Below, piece by piece: positions 52,318 through 63,133 of a DNA stretch of 64,000 nucleotides. Each line of letters starts with the position of its first letter. The first letter of the stretch is position 1. The notes beneath the pieces were generated by a model that was given only the letters and a program-made list of their open reading frames with translations, searched no databases and was not told the DNA's origin. The DNA is from Pictodentalium vernedei (Eukaryota > Mollusca > Scaphopoda > Dentaliida > Dentaliidae), in assembly GCA_031216915.1 (NCBI GenBank), contig CM062292.1, forward strand, positions 74,754,956 through 74,818,955. The letters are read 5' to 3'. Made by a program: the position numbers and the translations under genes.

Positions 52318-54647
52318 TCATTTTTAGCCCGACTGTTTACAGTAAGGGGTAAAGTAATGACTTTTGTCCGTCGTCTGTACGTCTGTTAACATTTAGAGTT
52401 TTTGGTTAAAGTTTGTGGTTAAAGTTTCTTACTGAAGGTTCAAGTGTTTTTTTTTTTGTTTTTTTTTTTTTTTCTTTTCCTGTTAAGTTGACATTTGGAG
52501 TTTTGGTTAAAGTTTGTGGTTAAAGTTTGTGGTTAAAGTTTGTGGTTAAAGTTTTTATTCAACCTTCAAGTACAGGCTATACCCGGAAAGTTCTTGTCTG
52601 ATCGCCACAAAATTTCATATGCAGGTTTTAGGTAATGTCTTCATGAGAACATCCCCCTTTTGGTCGTGATTGGTCAACCGGTATGGCTGCCCGAGCCCAA
52701 AACCCGAAAACCATTAGCACAGTCTACAGGTCGAATTTATGAAGGGATTTCATTGCAACTTCATAGAATGCTTATGTATAATGCCTAGATGAGAACGTGC
52801 CCGTTTAGGCATGATCTGTCAACCGTGATGGCTGCCCAAGCCCGAACCCAAAAATTTTTAGCACATTCTGCAGGTCATGTTTATTATGGATGCATTTCAT
52901 TGTAACTTGATACGATGACTCCGTATGATGTCTACATGAGAATTTCCTCATTTGGGCGTGATCTGTCAACCGTCATAACTGCCCGAGCCCAAAACCCGAA
53001 AAACCTTTAGCACAGTAGACAGGTCATATTTATGGAGGGATTTCATTGTAACTTGATAGGTTGACTTCATATAATGTCAACATGAGAAAGTCCCCTTTTG
53101 GACGTGATTGGGCAACTTTGACGGCTACAGGGGCCCGAAACCCGAAAACCTCCAGCACAGTCTGCAGTCATATTTATGAAGGGATTTCATTGTAACTTTG
53201 TGGGATCAATCCACATGATGCCCAGATGAGAATGTCCCCTTTTGGTTGCGATCAATCAAACATGATGGCTGCCCGAGCCCGAAGCCCGAAAACCTTTGGC
53301 ACAGTCTAACACGTCATATTTATGGAGGGATTTCATTGTAACTTGATAGGTTGACTTCATATAATGTCTGGATGAGAACGTCCCCTTTTGGGCAACTGTG
53401 ACGGCAACGGGGGCCCGAAGCCCGAATAACCTTTTGCACAGACTACAGGTCACATTTATGGAGGATTTCATTGTAACGTGATAGTTGACTTCATATAATG
53501 TCTAGATGAGAACGTCCCCTTTTGGGCAACTGTGACGGCAACAGGGACCCGAAGCCCGAAAACCTTTAGCACAGTCTACAGGTCATATTTATGGAGGGAT
53601 TTCATTGTAACTTGATAGGTTAACTTCATATAATGTCTAGATGAGAACATCCCCTTTTGGGCAACTGTGACGGCAACAGAGGCCCGAAGCCCGAAAACCT
53701 TTAGAATATTCCACTGGCCATAATTATGAAGGGATGTTATTGTAGCTTGGCAGGATGACTCCAAGTTTGTGGTTAAAAACCCAGACAAACACCACGACTC
53801 CCCCCCCCCCCCCCACCCAATTAGGCTTTTTTTTTCTTCTTTTCTCTAATATGCATTTTGAATTATTTACAGTCATTACATGCAGAACCTTTTTTTAAAC
53901 TTACGTACCCCCTCCACCCTCCCCCCACCCACCCTCCACCGGGGGCCAATTAGGCACTCTTTTTTTTTCTATTGTCAAAAATGCTTGTTTACAGTTTTGG
54001 TTCAAAACCCAGACAAACACCACCCCCCACCCCACCCCACGGTGCCAGTTCGGTATTTTCTTTTTTCTCTGCTCAAAATGCATTCTGAAGGATTTAGACT
54101 GACCACATGTGGGAAAAAATGGACTCCCCTAACACACCCCCCACTTTCCTCCACCCCTCACCCCCCACCCCCACCTCCTCCTCACCCAGGGCCATTCATG
54201 GAATATTTTGTCTTTGGTACAAAATGCATTTTTAGCCTGACTGTTTATAGTCAGGGCTATAGTCATGACTTTCGTCCGTCCATCTGTCGGTCCATCCATC
54301 TGTCTGTAAACAATTGGCTTCCGACTGATAACTCCAGTTTGGATTATTTGATTTCAACCAAAGTTGATATGTGTATTTTCCAGCTAGTAATACAGGCCAG
54401 GTTTCAATATAGGCTCCATACCCCCCCCTCCCCCTCCCCCCCCCCCCCCCCACACACACAAACGTGTCACTTAGGCAATTATTCCCGAAATGCATTTTGA
54501 AGGATTGGGAGTTATTACATACAAAAAAGAAAATTGACTCATACAGCCCAACATTGCTTTATGTACTGCATCTTTAATCCTTTACCTAACACAAGTTGAA
54601 GCCAACAGTACAAATTATTTTTCTGAAACATCAGATTTTTTCATTTT
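52318..54647 (+). repeat. Segmental duplication, copy 1
   Basis: The hairpin-like head AGCCCGACTGTTTACAGTAAGG is followed by repeats of GGTTAAAGTTTGTG. About seven or eight ~155-bp units carry GGGATTTCATTGTAACTTGA. Then come C-rich stretches with AAACCCAGACAAACACC, a second head GCCTGACTGTTTATAGTCAGG at 54235, and a MITE half (CCTTTACCTAACACAAGTTG) at 54580. The same order is found in 54648-57214. Confidence 0.85.
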
Positions 54648-57214
54648 TAGCCCGACTGTTTACAGTGAGGGCAATAGTAATGACTTTTGTCCGACCGCCC
54701 GTCTGTCCGTCTGTTAACTTTTAGAGTTTTGGTTAAAGTTTGTGGTTAAATTTTTTTTTACTGAAGGTTCAAGTGGGTTTTTTTTTTTTTTTTTTTTTCT
54801 TTTCCTGTTTAGTTGACATTTGGAGTTTTGGTTAAAGTTTGTGGTTAAAGTTTTTTATTCAACCTTCAAGTACAGGCTATACCAAGTAGTTCTTGTCTGA
54901 TCATCACAAAATTTCATATGCAGGTTTTAGGTCATGTGTACATGAGAACGTCCCCTTTTGGTCGTGATCGGTCAACCGGTATGGCTGCCCGAGCCCAAAA
55001 CCTGAAAACCATTAGCACAGTTCACAGGTCGTATTTATGAAGGGATTTCATTGCAACTTCATAGAACGCCTCTGTATAATGCCTAGATGAGAACGTCTAC
55101 GTTTGGGCATGATCTGTCAACTGTGATGGCTGCCCAAGCCCGAAACCCAAAAACTTTTAGCACAGTCTGCAGGTCATGTTTAATATGGACGGATTTCATT
55201 GTAACTTGATACGATGACTCTGTATGATGTCTAGATGAGAATTTCCCCATTTGGCCTTGATTTATCAACCGTGACGACTGCCCAAGCCCAAAACCCGAAA
55301 ACCTTCAGCACAGTCTACAGGTCATATTTATGGAGGGATTTCATTGTAACTTTGTAGGATCAATCCACACGATGCCCAGATGACAATGTCCCCTTTTGGT
55401 TGCGATCATTCAACAAAGATGGCTGCCCGAGCCCGAAGCCCGGAAACCTTTAGCACAGTCTACACGTCATATTTATGAAGGGATTTCATTGTAACTTGAT
55501 AGGCTGACTTCATATAATGTCTAGATGAGAACATCCCCCTTTGGGCAACTGTGACGGCAACATGGGGCCCGAAGCCCAAAAACCTTTAGCACAGTCTACA
55601 GGTCATATTTATGAAGGGATTTCATTGTTACTTGATAGGCTGACTTCATATAATGTCTAGATGAGAACATCCCCTTTTGGGAAACTGTGACGGCAACAGG
55701 GGCCCGAAGCCCGAAAACCTTTAGCACAGTCTACACGTCATATTTATGGAGGGATTTCATTGTAACTTGATAGGTTGACTTCATATAATGTCTAGATGAG
55801 AACGTCCCCTTTTGGGCAACTGTGATGGCAACAGAGGCCCGAAGCCCGAAAACCTTTAGAATATTCCACAAGCCAAAATTATAAAGGGATTTCATTGTAG
55901 CTTGGTAGGATGACTCCAAGTTTGTGGTTAAAAACCCAGACAAACACCACCACCCCCTACCCCCCCCCCCCCCTCCCCCAATTAGGCTTTTTTTCCTTTT
56001 TTATCTCCAATATGCATTTTGAACTATTTACAGTCACTACATGTGAGACCTTTTTTTTAAAAACTTATATACCCTCCCATCTCCCCCACCCCACCCTGGG
56101 GGCCAATTAGGCACTTTTTTATCTTTTGTCAAAAATACTGGTTTACAGTTTTGTTTAAAAACCCAGACAAACACCGTCCCCACCCTCCCCAAATTAGTTG
56201 TTTTTTTTTTTTATTTCATCCAATATGCATTTTGAACTATTTACAGTCACTACATGCAGAACCTTTTTTTTTCCTTTTGTCAAAAATGCTTTTTTTACAG
56301 TTTTGGTTAAAGTTTGTGGTTAAAAATCCAGACAGAAATTATCATCATCCCTCCCCCCTCCACCCCCCCCCCCCCCAATAGGCATTTTTTCTTTTTTCTT
56401 TCCTCGAATATGCATTTTTAACTATTTACAGTCACTACATGCGGAACCATTTTTTAACCACATGTAACCCCCACCCCAACCCACCCTCCCCACCCTCCCC
56501 ACCCCCGGGGGTGGGGCAATTAGGCACCTTTTTTTTCTTTCGTCAAAAATGCTTTTTTACAGTTTTGGTTAAAGTTTGTGGTAACCACAAAAACCCAGAC
56601 AACCCCCCCCCCCCCCACCCACCCACCTCCACACCTCCATGGTGCCAGTTAGGTATTTTTTTTTTCTCTGCTCAAAATGCATTCTGAAGCATTTAGACTG
56701 ACCACGTGGAAAAAAAATGGACTCCCCCTGACACACACCCACTCTCCCCCACCCCTCACCCCCACCCCACCTCCTCCTCACCCAGGGCCATTCATGCAAT
56801 ATTTTTTCTTTGGTACAAAATGCATTTTTAGCCTGACTGTTTATAGTCAGGGCTATAGTCATGACTTTCGTCTGTGCAAAACAATTGGTTGCCGACTGAT
56901 AACTCCAGTTTGGATTATTTGATTTCAACCAAAGTTGATATGTGTATTTTCCAGCTAGTAATACAGGCCAGGTTTGAATATAAGTTCCACAACTCCCCCC
57001 CCCCTTCACCCCCCCTCCCCCCAACCCCCGTGTCACTTAGGCAATTATTCCCAAAATGCATTTTGAAGGATTGGGAGTTATTACATGCAAAAAAAAAAAA
57101 TTGACTCGTATAGCACAACATTGCTTTATGTACTGCATCTTTAATCCTTTACCTAACACAAGTTGAAGCCAACAGTACAAATTATTTTTCTGAAACATCA
57201 GATTTTTTCATTTT
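54648..57214 (+). repeat. Segmental duplication, copy 2
   Basis: Repeats the order of copy 1 block by block: head at 54651, ~155-bp units to about 55915, C-rich AAACCCAGAC blocks to about 56780 (one more than copy 1), second head at 56828, MITE half at 57146. Confidence 0.85.
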
Positions 57215-57380
57215 TTACTTCTAACCATGGCTTATAAGTCCTTATTGGAAGAAGCTCATCAAGTTTGTTCCATTAATAGGTCATGAGGTATGTTTTGAAG
57301 TAGAGAAATGAAAAAATAAAATTTGAATAGCAAATTTTGTATATCACGTGTGCAGATATGGCAGATTCATTAGGTAAACT
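57146..57380. mobile_element. Decayed piggyBac-like MITE
   Basis: CCTTTACCTAACACAAG at the left and TTCATTAGGTAAACTGTTAA at the right. The stem TATTGGAAGAAGCTC/AAGTTTGTTCCATTAATA remains recognisable. Its left half also ends copy 1 of the duplication. Confidence 0.7.
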
Positions 57381-57594
57381 GTTAACAAAAAATGGCTCCG
57401 ACTATTTTGTGTCTAAGCATTGCCATTCCTGGGAAAGTCAGGCTGCATGCGTGACATCACTCTAGTTTTTAAAGCCCTGATAGTGGCTTCTAGCACTCAA
57501 CCAGTTAAAGTCTATTCTTTAAAATACGATTCAGTTGGTGGTTGCAAGGCGTCAGAAAATTGAAAAAACCTTCAAGATGTATTTTGTTGAGCAT

Positions 57595-57840
57595 TGTTAT
57601 TCCCCCGACCCCCCGAAGGCGGATTCGGGGGTATCTAGTGGAGACCTCCGTCTGTCTGTCCATCCGTCTGTCCGTAATCGTCTGGATCATAATTTCAACG
57701 CCATCAGTCGGATTTGGCCAACTATGGTATGCTGATAGACCTGCATGGGGGAACGGATATGCAAAAGGAATGGGATTTGTCCAATAATTTTTCACAGTCT
57801 TATGGCACTTTTTCACTCTTTTCTGTCCCATAACAGCTTT
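57595..57840 (+). repeat. Hairpin-headed repeat, as at 21803
   Basis: CCCCCGAAGGCGGATTCGGGGG head, GTATCTAGTGGAGACCTCCG, CTGTCTGTCCATCCG, one unit with ATAATTTCAACGCCATCAGT. It ends at a MITE, as the copy at 21803 does. Confidence 0.75.
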
Positions 57841-57842
57841 AA

Positions 57843-58078
57843 CCCTTTACCCGACGTAACGGCCAAAACCGGCCAGTGCTATTCACACAAATCGCCAATT
57901 AATTTTCATTATTTTTTTTCATTTTTTGTCTCAAAAACACAGGTTATGACCCCTCTTTGGAACGAGCTCGACGAGCTCGTTCCAACGAGGGGTCATAAGC
58001 TATGTTTTTGAGACAAAAAAATAGTTATTCAAGAATTTTGTTTGCAAGTGTCGTCTGCCTTTCATGTCAGGTAAAGGG
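57843..58078. mobile_element. piggyBac-like MITE, family A
   Basis: TTAA at 57839-57842 and 58079-58082; ends CCCTTTACCCGACG / GTCAGGTAAAGGG. Core GGAACGAGCTCGACGAGCTC. Confidence 0.92.
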
Positions 58079-58282
58079 TTAAGGCTACTTCGAACATATC
58101 TACGGGTCGAGGCATTGACCAACGCTTTTTGTAGCCCTTGTTTATTTATATCAGCACCCCCAAGCATTCCAGCACTCCTGTTGTATTGAGAACAGTGAAT
58201 TTCCTTATAAAAATACATTCTGTAATTGAAATAATCGTTCATTTATTTTATCTGAATGCTATTTTTATGAAAGCTGCTTTAT

Positions 58283-58455
58283 CCCTTTACTCAACGTAAC
58301 GTCCAAAACCGACCAGCGCTATTCTCAAAAATCGCCAATTAATTGTTCAACGAAGGGTCATAACCTATGTTTTTGAGACAAAAAATGAAAAAAAATTGTT
58401 ATTTTAGAATTTGTTTTTGCAAGTGTCGTCTGCTTTCCATGTCAGGTAAAGGGTT
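58283..58455. mobile_element. Family-A MITE lacking one stem arm
   Basis: CCCTTTACTCAACGTAAC at the left and GTCAGGTAAAGGG at the right. Most of the left half of the palindrome is deleted, so it can no longer fold. Confidence 0.8.
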
Positions 58456-58464
58456 TTTGTTAAA

Positions 58465-58678
58465 CCCTTTACCCAACACACGGTATCAAAATTTATTATT
58501 TTAATTATTTTTTCAAAACATATCAGCAAAACCATATTCCCCCACCCCCACCCCCCGTTGAAATGAGCTCGTTCTCATGATATGGTTTTGTGGAATTATT
58601 TTTTAAAAAGTTTTTTTTTATCATTTTCTCACTTTGTTAATTACGTAGGTGGATGCGGATAAATTGTTAGGTAAAGGG
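58465..58678. mobile_element. piggyBac-like MITE, family B
   Basis: CCCTTTACCCAACACA / TGTTAGGTAAAGGG. TTAA at 58679-58682 and at 58460-58463 with one extra A. A C-rich patch replaces part of the central stem. Confidence 0.82.
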
Positions 58679-59270
58679 TTAACCCCCTGAACACTTGTGT
58701 AATTTTGTTCAGTACCAAATGATTTTTTTGTTGTTATAAGTGAAGCTAAGTATATCTGGGAAATGTTTAGTTACAACATTAGACTTCAATCTGAAAGGTT
58801 CACGATTCCATCCCCACAAGGGGTAAGGGACAAGGCTGGGAGGAGTTAAAATATTCCTTAACACGTTAACGTGTTAAATAATTCTGCGTTAACGAGTTAA
58901 ATGACGTTAAATGATAAAATGAACAAAGTTTTTAATAACTTCGGCCATATTTATTGATTTGAATTTGAATGAACTTACGTACAGTTCGTCTCTTGCTTTC
59001 CAGTGTGTTCTAGTAGGCACATAGAACACATTGGAACTCATGGGACGAGTAGTTAATATAGTTCTGTCAGGTTATCGTAAATTCTAACAACGATGTTTTC
59101 ATTTAAGCATGCAATCGCTGCGGCCGTATCCTTACAAAGAGACATCCGCCGTTGCTCGAATACCAGTCCCTTACACAGGGGAAGGGGGGGGGGGGGGGGG
59201 GGGGGGTCTTGAAAAATTTCCTATACACGAGGCCGGGGTGGGTGGGTGGTCTGCCTGAGAAAAAGGTGAC

Positions 59271-60440
59271 TTTTTTCCTTGCAATGAAATAATGCTTATT
59301 TTGTATTTTAAATCTGATATAAAACAATATTTGACACTTATACTATATGCAGAGGGGCAGCCAGAGCAATAACCTCATAAATGATAAATGAAAATCAAGG
59401 GGAGGGTGGGGTGGCCTAATAACTACCCTATATGTGTTGAAACACAAATATTGTTCAATAATAGCAATTTTCATGAATAAGAACACGAATCGGCTTGACC
59501 AGGATTTTTGTCAGTTTCAACTAAATGTTTTATCATTTGAGAGTTAACGTTAGTAGTATAGCTCGTATGTTTGAGGTCCATTCTGGATGACCTCGGTGGA
59601 TGACCTCGGAAGTGACGTCATGTCACGTGACCCAGTGGCGCCATGTTGTGTTGTCATGGTAACCCGCGTGAGCGGCCATGTTGTGACGGCATCTCCATAG
59701 TGATACGTGGTGTGAGTGCGCATGCGCAGCGCGTGTTGTTAGGGTGATACGTGTTTCCGTCGTCCATTTTGTATACTGGAGGTCGCCATATTGGTTTCTA
59801 TGGTAGCACGTGATTGCTATGTTACCAATGGCTTCTAACAAGACAGGGGTATGTTCGGAAGGTGTGTTCCCTTGTAGAAGAGTAAATCTGATTACCACAA
59901 ACAACCCGACAATCCCACCAAAACACCAAAATCTACCCGAAATCACTTAAATTGACTTTATTTTCCCAATTGAACGGCTTAGCACGTAGTGCTATAGTAC
60001 TAAGGGGTACAAGGGGGTGCATTCGATTGAACAGGAGTAATGTTCTGGCTTAGAATTCTCCCAGAATCCCTTTTTGGATCCCTATCCCATGACGTTTTTC
60101 CCAATAAGAATAGCACGTAGTGCTATAGGGCAAATTTACCCAGAATTCTCCGCTTCTATCTATATATGCAATAGTTTACGTCTATCTGGCCATGTTCCTT
60201 TGTTCTAGAGTATACTCCAGTAACGTAGAAGAGCCTATTAGTTGGAACAGCTTTGCTTATTATTACTATATTTAGCTATTCTAGTCTATTCTTGTTAGTT
60301 CTGACCATATTCCAAGTACTCTTGTTGTTTCATTTATGTAGATTATAACTAACCAATCAGATTGCTTGATTTCCCATAACCTGTATGCAGAGTTATCTCC
60401 CTTCTACATAATAAAAGCCTATATCCAATGGCAATATCCC
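59271..60440. other. Interior of the foldback, no gene recognised
   Basis: 59560-59830 is richer in CpG than its surroundings. TAGCACGTAGTGCTATAG occurs at 59979 and 60111 with GAATTCTCC nearby in both places. No protein-like ORF. Confidence 0.45.
59613..59630. promoter_or_regulatory. CRE and E-box pair
   Basis: TGACGTCA (59613-59620) and CACGTG (59624-59629) lie next to each other in a CpG-richer patch. These are consensus sites for ATF/CREB and for USF/MITF-type bHLH-ZIP factors. Any activity is inference. Confidence 0.3.
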
Positions 60441-61095
60441 CAGGCACCTAAATTTTAGCACCACTTTTTTGAAAACACCTGTGGCTATGGAATCCCTTTT
60501 TTGTCATATGTGCTTATGTGAAAAAGCACAATGTGCCCTAGCACAAAGGCACATGCTTTATGTGCCGATATGTGCTTATGTGAAAAGGCACAATGTGACA
60601 CAATGTGCCCTATCACATAGGCACATACGGGTATTTGAGGATACCTTTGGCCTGGTATTGTATTATTTGAGGATACTTATTGAGGATACCTACTGGAGAA
60701 TCCCTTTTTGTCATATGTGCTTATGTGAAAAGGCACAATGTGACACAATATGCCCTATCACAAAGGCACATGCTTTATGTGCCGATATGTGCTTATGTGA
60801 AAAGGCACAATGTGACACAATATGCCCTATCACATAGGCACATACGGGTATTTGAGGATACCTATGGCCTAGTATTGTATTATTTGAGGATACCTATCGA
60901 GGATACCTACTTGAGAATCCCATTTTGTCATATGTGCTTATGTGAAAAGGCACAATGTGACACAATATGCCCTATCACATAGGCACATACGGGTATTTGA
61001 GGATACCTATGGCCTGGTATTGTATTATTTGAGGATACCTATTGAGGATACCTATCGAGGATACCTTTTGGAGAATCCCTTTTTTGTCGCATTAG
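60440..61095 (+). repeat. Tandem array, CATATGTGCTTATGTGAAAA units
   Basis: Three ~200-bp higher-order units are built from GGCACAATGTGACACAATRT, GCACATACGGGTATTTGAGG and TGAGGATACCTAT sub-repeats. GGCACAT/ATGTGCC motifs are mutually inverted. A decayed fourth unit ends near 61130. Confidence 0.9.
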
Positions 61096-61165
61096 GCTAT
61101 GTAAAAGCCCTCAATGTGTCTAATGTAGTCTTACCAACCGCTTCCATCTTGTCGCAATAGTTTAT

Positions 61166-61332
61166 GTGCAGTTTTGTGTCTCAAAAACATAGCTTATCAG
61201 TCCTATTGAAACTAGCTTGTCAAGCTTGTTACAATGAGGGATCATAAGTTATCTTTTTAAGACAAAAAATGAAAAAAAATCCTTGGTATTTGAAAGTATC
61301 ATTTTATTCCTGTCTTGGTTAAAGGGTTAAAG
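61166..61332. mobile_element. Worn family-A MITE, right part
   Basis: GTGTCTCAAAAACATAGCTT, a TTGTCAAGCTTGTTACAAT core and the right end GGTTAAAGGGTTAA. The left terminus is absent. Confidence 0.6.
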
Positions 61333-61567
61333 CTGATTTAAACAAGCAGCTACAGGGAATGTATCAGGTTAATTAAATGGAAGTATAATTACATGTGAAA
61401 CCTAGCAAAAAGTTGTGTAAAACGCGGGTTTTTGGTTTTTGGTGATACTAGGGGGTGGGTCCCCTCTCAGAAAAGGAAAAAAAAAAAAATTCCTCCTCAA
61501 AATGGGGTGGTGGGTGGTGTTGGGGCGGAACATTTTTTTTCAGCCTCGTGTATGGGACTTTTTTCCA

Positions 61568-61592
61568 GACCCCCCCCCCCCCCCCCCCCCCC
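61568..61592 (-). repeat. Poly-C tract
   Basis: About 24 C. Its inverted counterpart in the left arm of the foldback is the poly-G at 59187-59206, so the runs belong to the element. Confidence 0.85.
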
Positions 61593-62222
61593 TGCCTTAC
61601 ATGGAAAATAGACGTTCGGATGAAGTTGATATTGCTGTATCGCCGAATACCGGCGGACCAACGTTGGTAGGACGGCTACATGGTCTGTCCACCAAATCAA
61701 TGTGTCGTCTATAATAGACGGACATCTAAATTATTCGTGTTCTTCAATTTCGTCTAATGGCGCAAAATCCGACGTCATCGGCACGCGCGATCCGGCTTCG
61801 GTTAACACAAGATAACGACGCAATGCTGCATATTATACAATTATAATCTTCAAAGTTAAACGTTATTAACTTGGTTGAATTTTTTTAACGCTGTTAAAAT
61901 AATTTAACACGTTAACGTTTGAACGTTTACTGCTCCCAACCCTGGTAAGGGGTAATTGCTCTTGGCCAAAAGCACTTAATCCCGATTGCTCACGTGGGGC
62001 ATGGCGGCGCTGTGTACGAAGGCGTACTGCACGTCGATGGCGCACCTGTCTTCAACCAATGCTGATGCTACTTGTAAGGAGTTAGTACGCTGGGGAGTCT
62101 TGACAGTTGTTCGTCGCTGCTCGATGGTTCTCTCCGGGTAATCTGGCTTCCTCCCGTAAAATTGTCTGACACGAGGTGACATTGGCTGTCGAAAGTGTCG
62201 TTAAATGCCAATAAATAAATAC

Positions 62223-62992
62223 ATTCCCCTGTGCATAAACGGAACCTACACTATACTGCTTCTGATTCGTATATATCTGCGGAGTCCATCTTTTGTCATG
62301 ACCAAGACTGCGTCGCCATTGAACGGTGACGAGATTACTGACAAGAACTGGATTCATCTCATTCTACAAACGCTTTTCGCCTATCAACTCTCGTAACTGG
62401 TAGAGTGCTGGAAGCCCATTTTTGGGCTTTATACTGAGGTGAAGATACTGCAGCTTGAAGGCTTCATACTCAGAGGATGAGCTTTGTATTATCTTTGAAG
62501 TTACATTATTTAGTCTGTAAGGCATTGCCTTGTTGCAATTTATAGGAGAGTGCCTGCAGGCACTCTCCCATAAACTGTAACAAGGCAAAGATATGTGAAT
62601 ACATTTTGATGGCCAAGCACTGTACCAGTTAAATGCCCAGTTGTCTGTGTGCGAAACGTTAACAGCGCTTTCTAGACAGCTAGTTCGGGTCCTTTCATTT
62701 TAGGATGTTTTTGTTGTGGCCTTTACCGCCAGCGTCTCTGAGTTTGAAGAACTCGATGATACATCCGCTCCGTTCAGATTACTCTTTTATTACATGCGCA
62801 TGCAGTCTCTCTTATGCAATACGGCGTGCAATACGGCTGTGCAATACGGAATTCCGTATTGCACACCAACCTGTTCCAACCTGGACTTTTTTTATGCAAT
62901 GCGACTGCATAAAGTGCATGGTGTTTACCACCGTTGATAGAAAAGAAAATTAGGTCAGTAGGTGCTTGGGTCATGTAATAAATACAAAACCA
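62223..62992. other. Non-coding, no gene recognised
   Basis: Contains a palindrome at 62527-62586 (GGAGAGTGCCTGCAGGCACT core) and a GCAATACGG(AATT)CCGTATTGC stem near 62835-62862. Short ORFs have no recognisable product. Confidence 0.45.
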
Positions 62993-63133
62993 CATGTATG
63001 TTTCAATGAGTCGTTTTGTATTCAATTCGTCAGATGTGCGTAGAAAGAAAACGTCTCGACCGTCGGTCTCGACGTTTTCTTCCTACGCACATCTAACTCA
63101 TTGAATACAAAACGACACATTGAAACATACATG
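62993..63133. repeat. Long palindrome, ~68-bp arms
   Basis: CATGTATGTTTCAATGAGTC at the left pairs with the end at 63133. The centre AACGTCTCGACCGTCGGTCT is near-symmetrical. Arms differ at only a few bases. Confidence 0.92.

Larger units (their letters stand above)
58831..61944. mobile_element. hAT-like long-armed foldback element
   Basis: Ends CAAGGCTGGGAGGAGT and ACTGCTCCCAACCCTG. 8-bp duplication GTAAGGGA / GTAAGGGG at 58823-58830 and 61945-61952. CGTTAACGTGTTAAAT lies just inside both ends, and a second inverted block (59165-59270 vs 61445-61600, with ATACACGAGGC) lies further in. The right arm contains a worn MITE and the middle a tandem array. No hAT transposase. Confidence 0.82.
58745..62222 (+). 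mobile_element. SINE split by a 3.1-kb hAT-like foldback
   Basis: A head like that at 36300 (ACAACATTAGACTTCAATCT, GGTTCACGATTCC) lies before 58823. The body (AGCACTTAATCCCGATTGCT, GGCGTACTGCACGTCGATGG) and AATAAATAAATA tail run from about 61953 to 62222. Confidence 0.75.

Noticed and set aside
53880..54500. 206-codon proline-rich ORF
   Set aside because: Built from poly-C and poly-T tracts of the segmental duplication; the reading does not persist in copy 2.
60469..60982. Overlapping 100-122-codon ORFs as a repeat protein
   Set aside because: They are readings of a short-period tandem array, broken in the fourth unit and in the other elements.
62716..62937. 73-codon ORF reading FTASVSEFEELDD as a host exon
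   Set aside because: No matching splice sites and it runs into a palindrome; not recognised.
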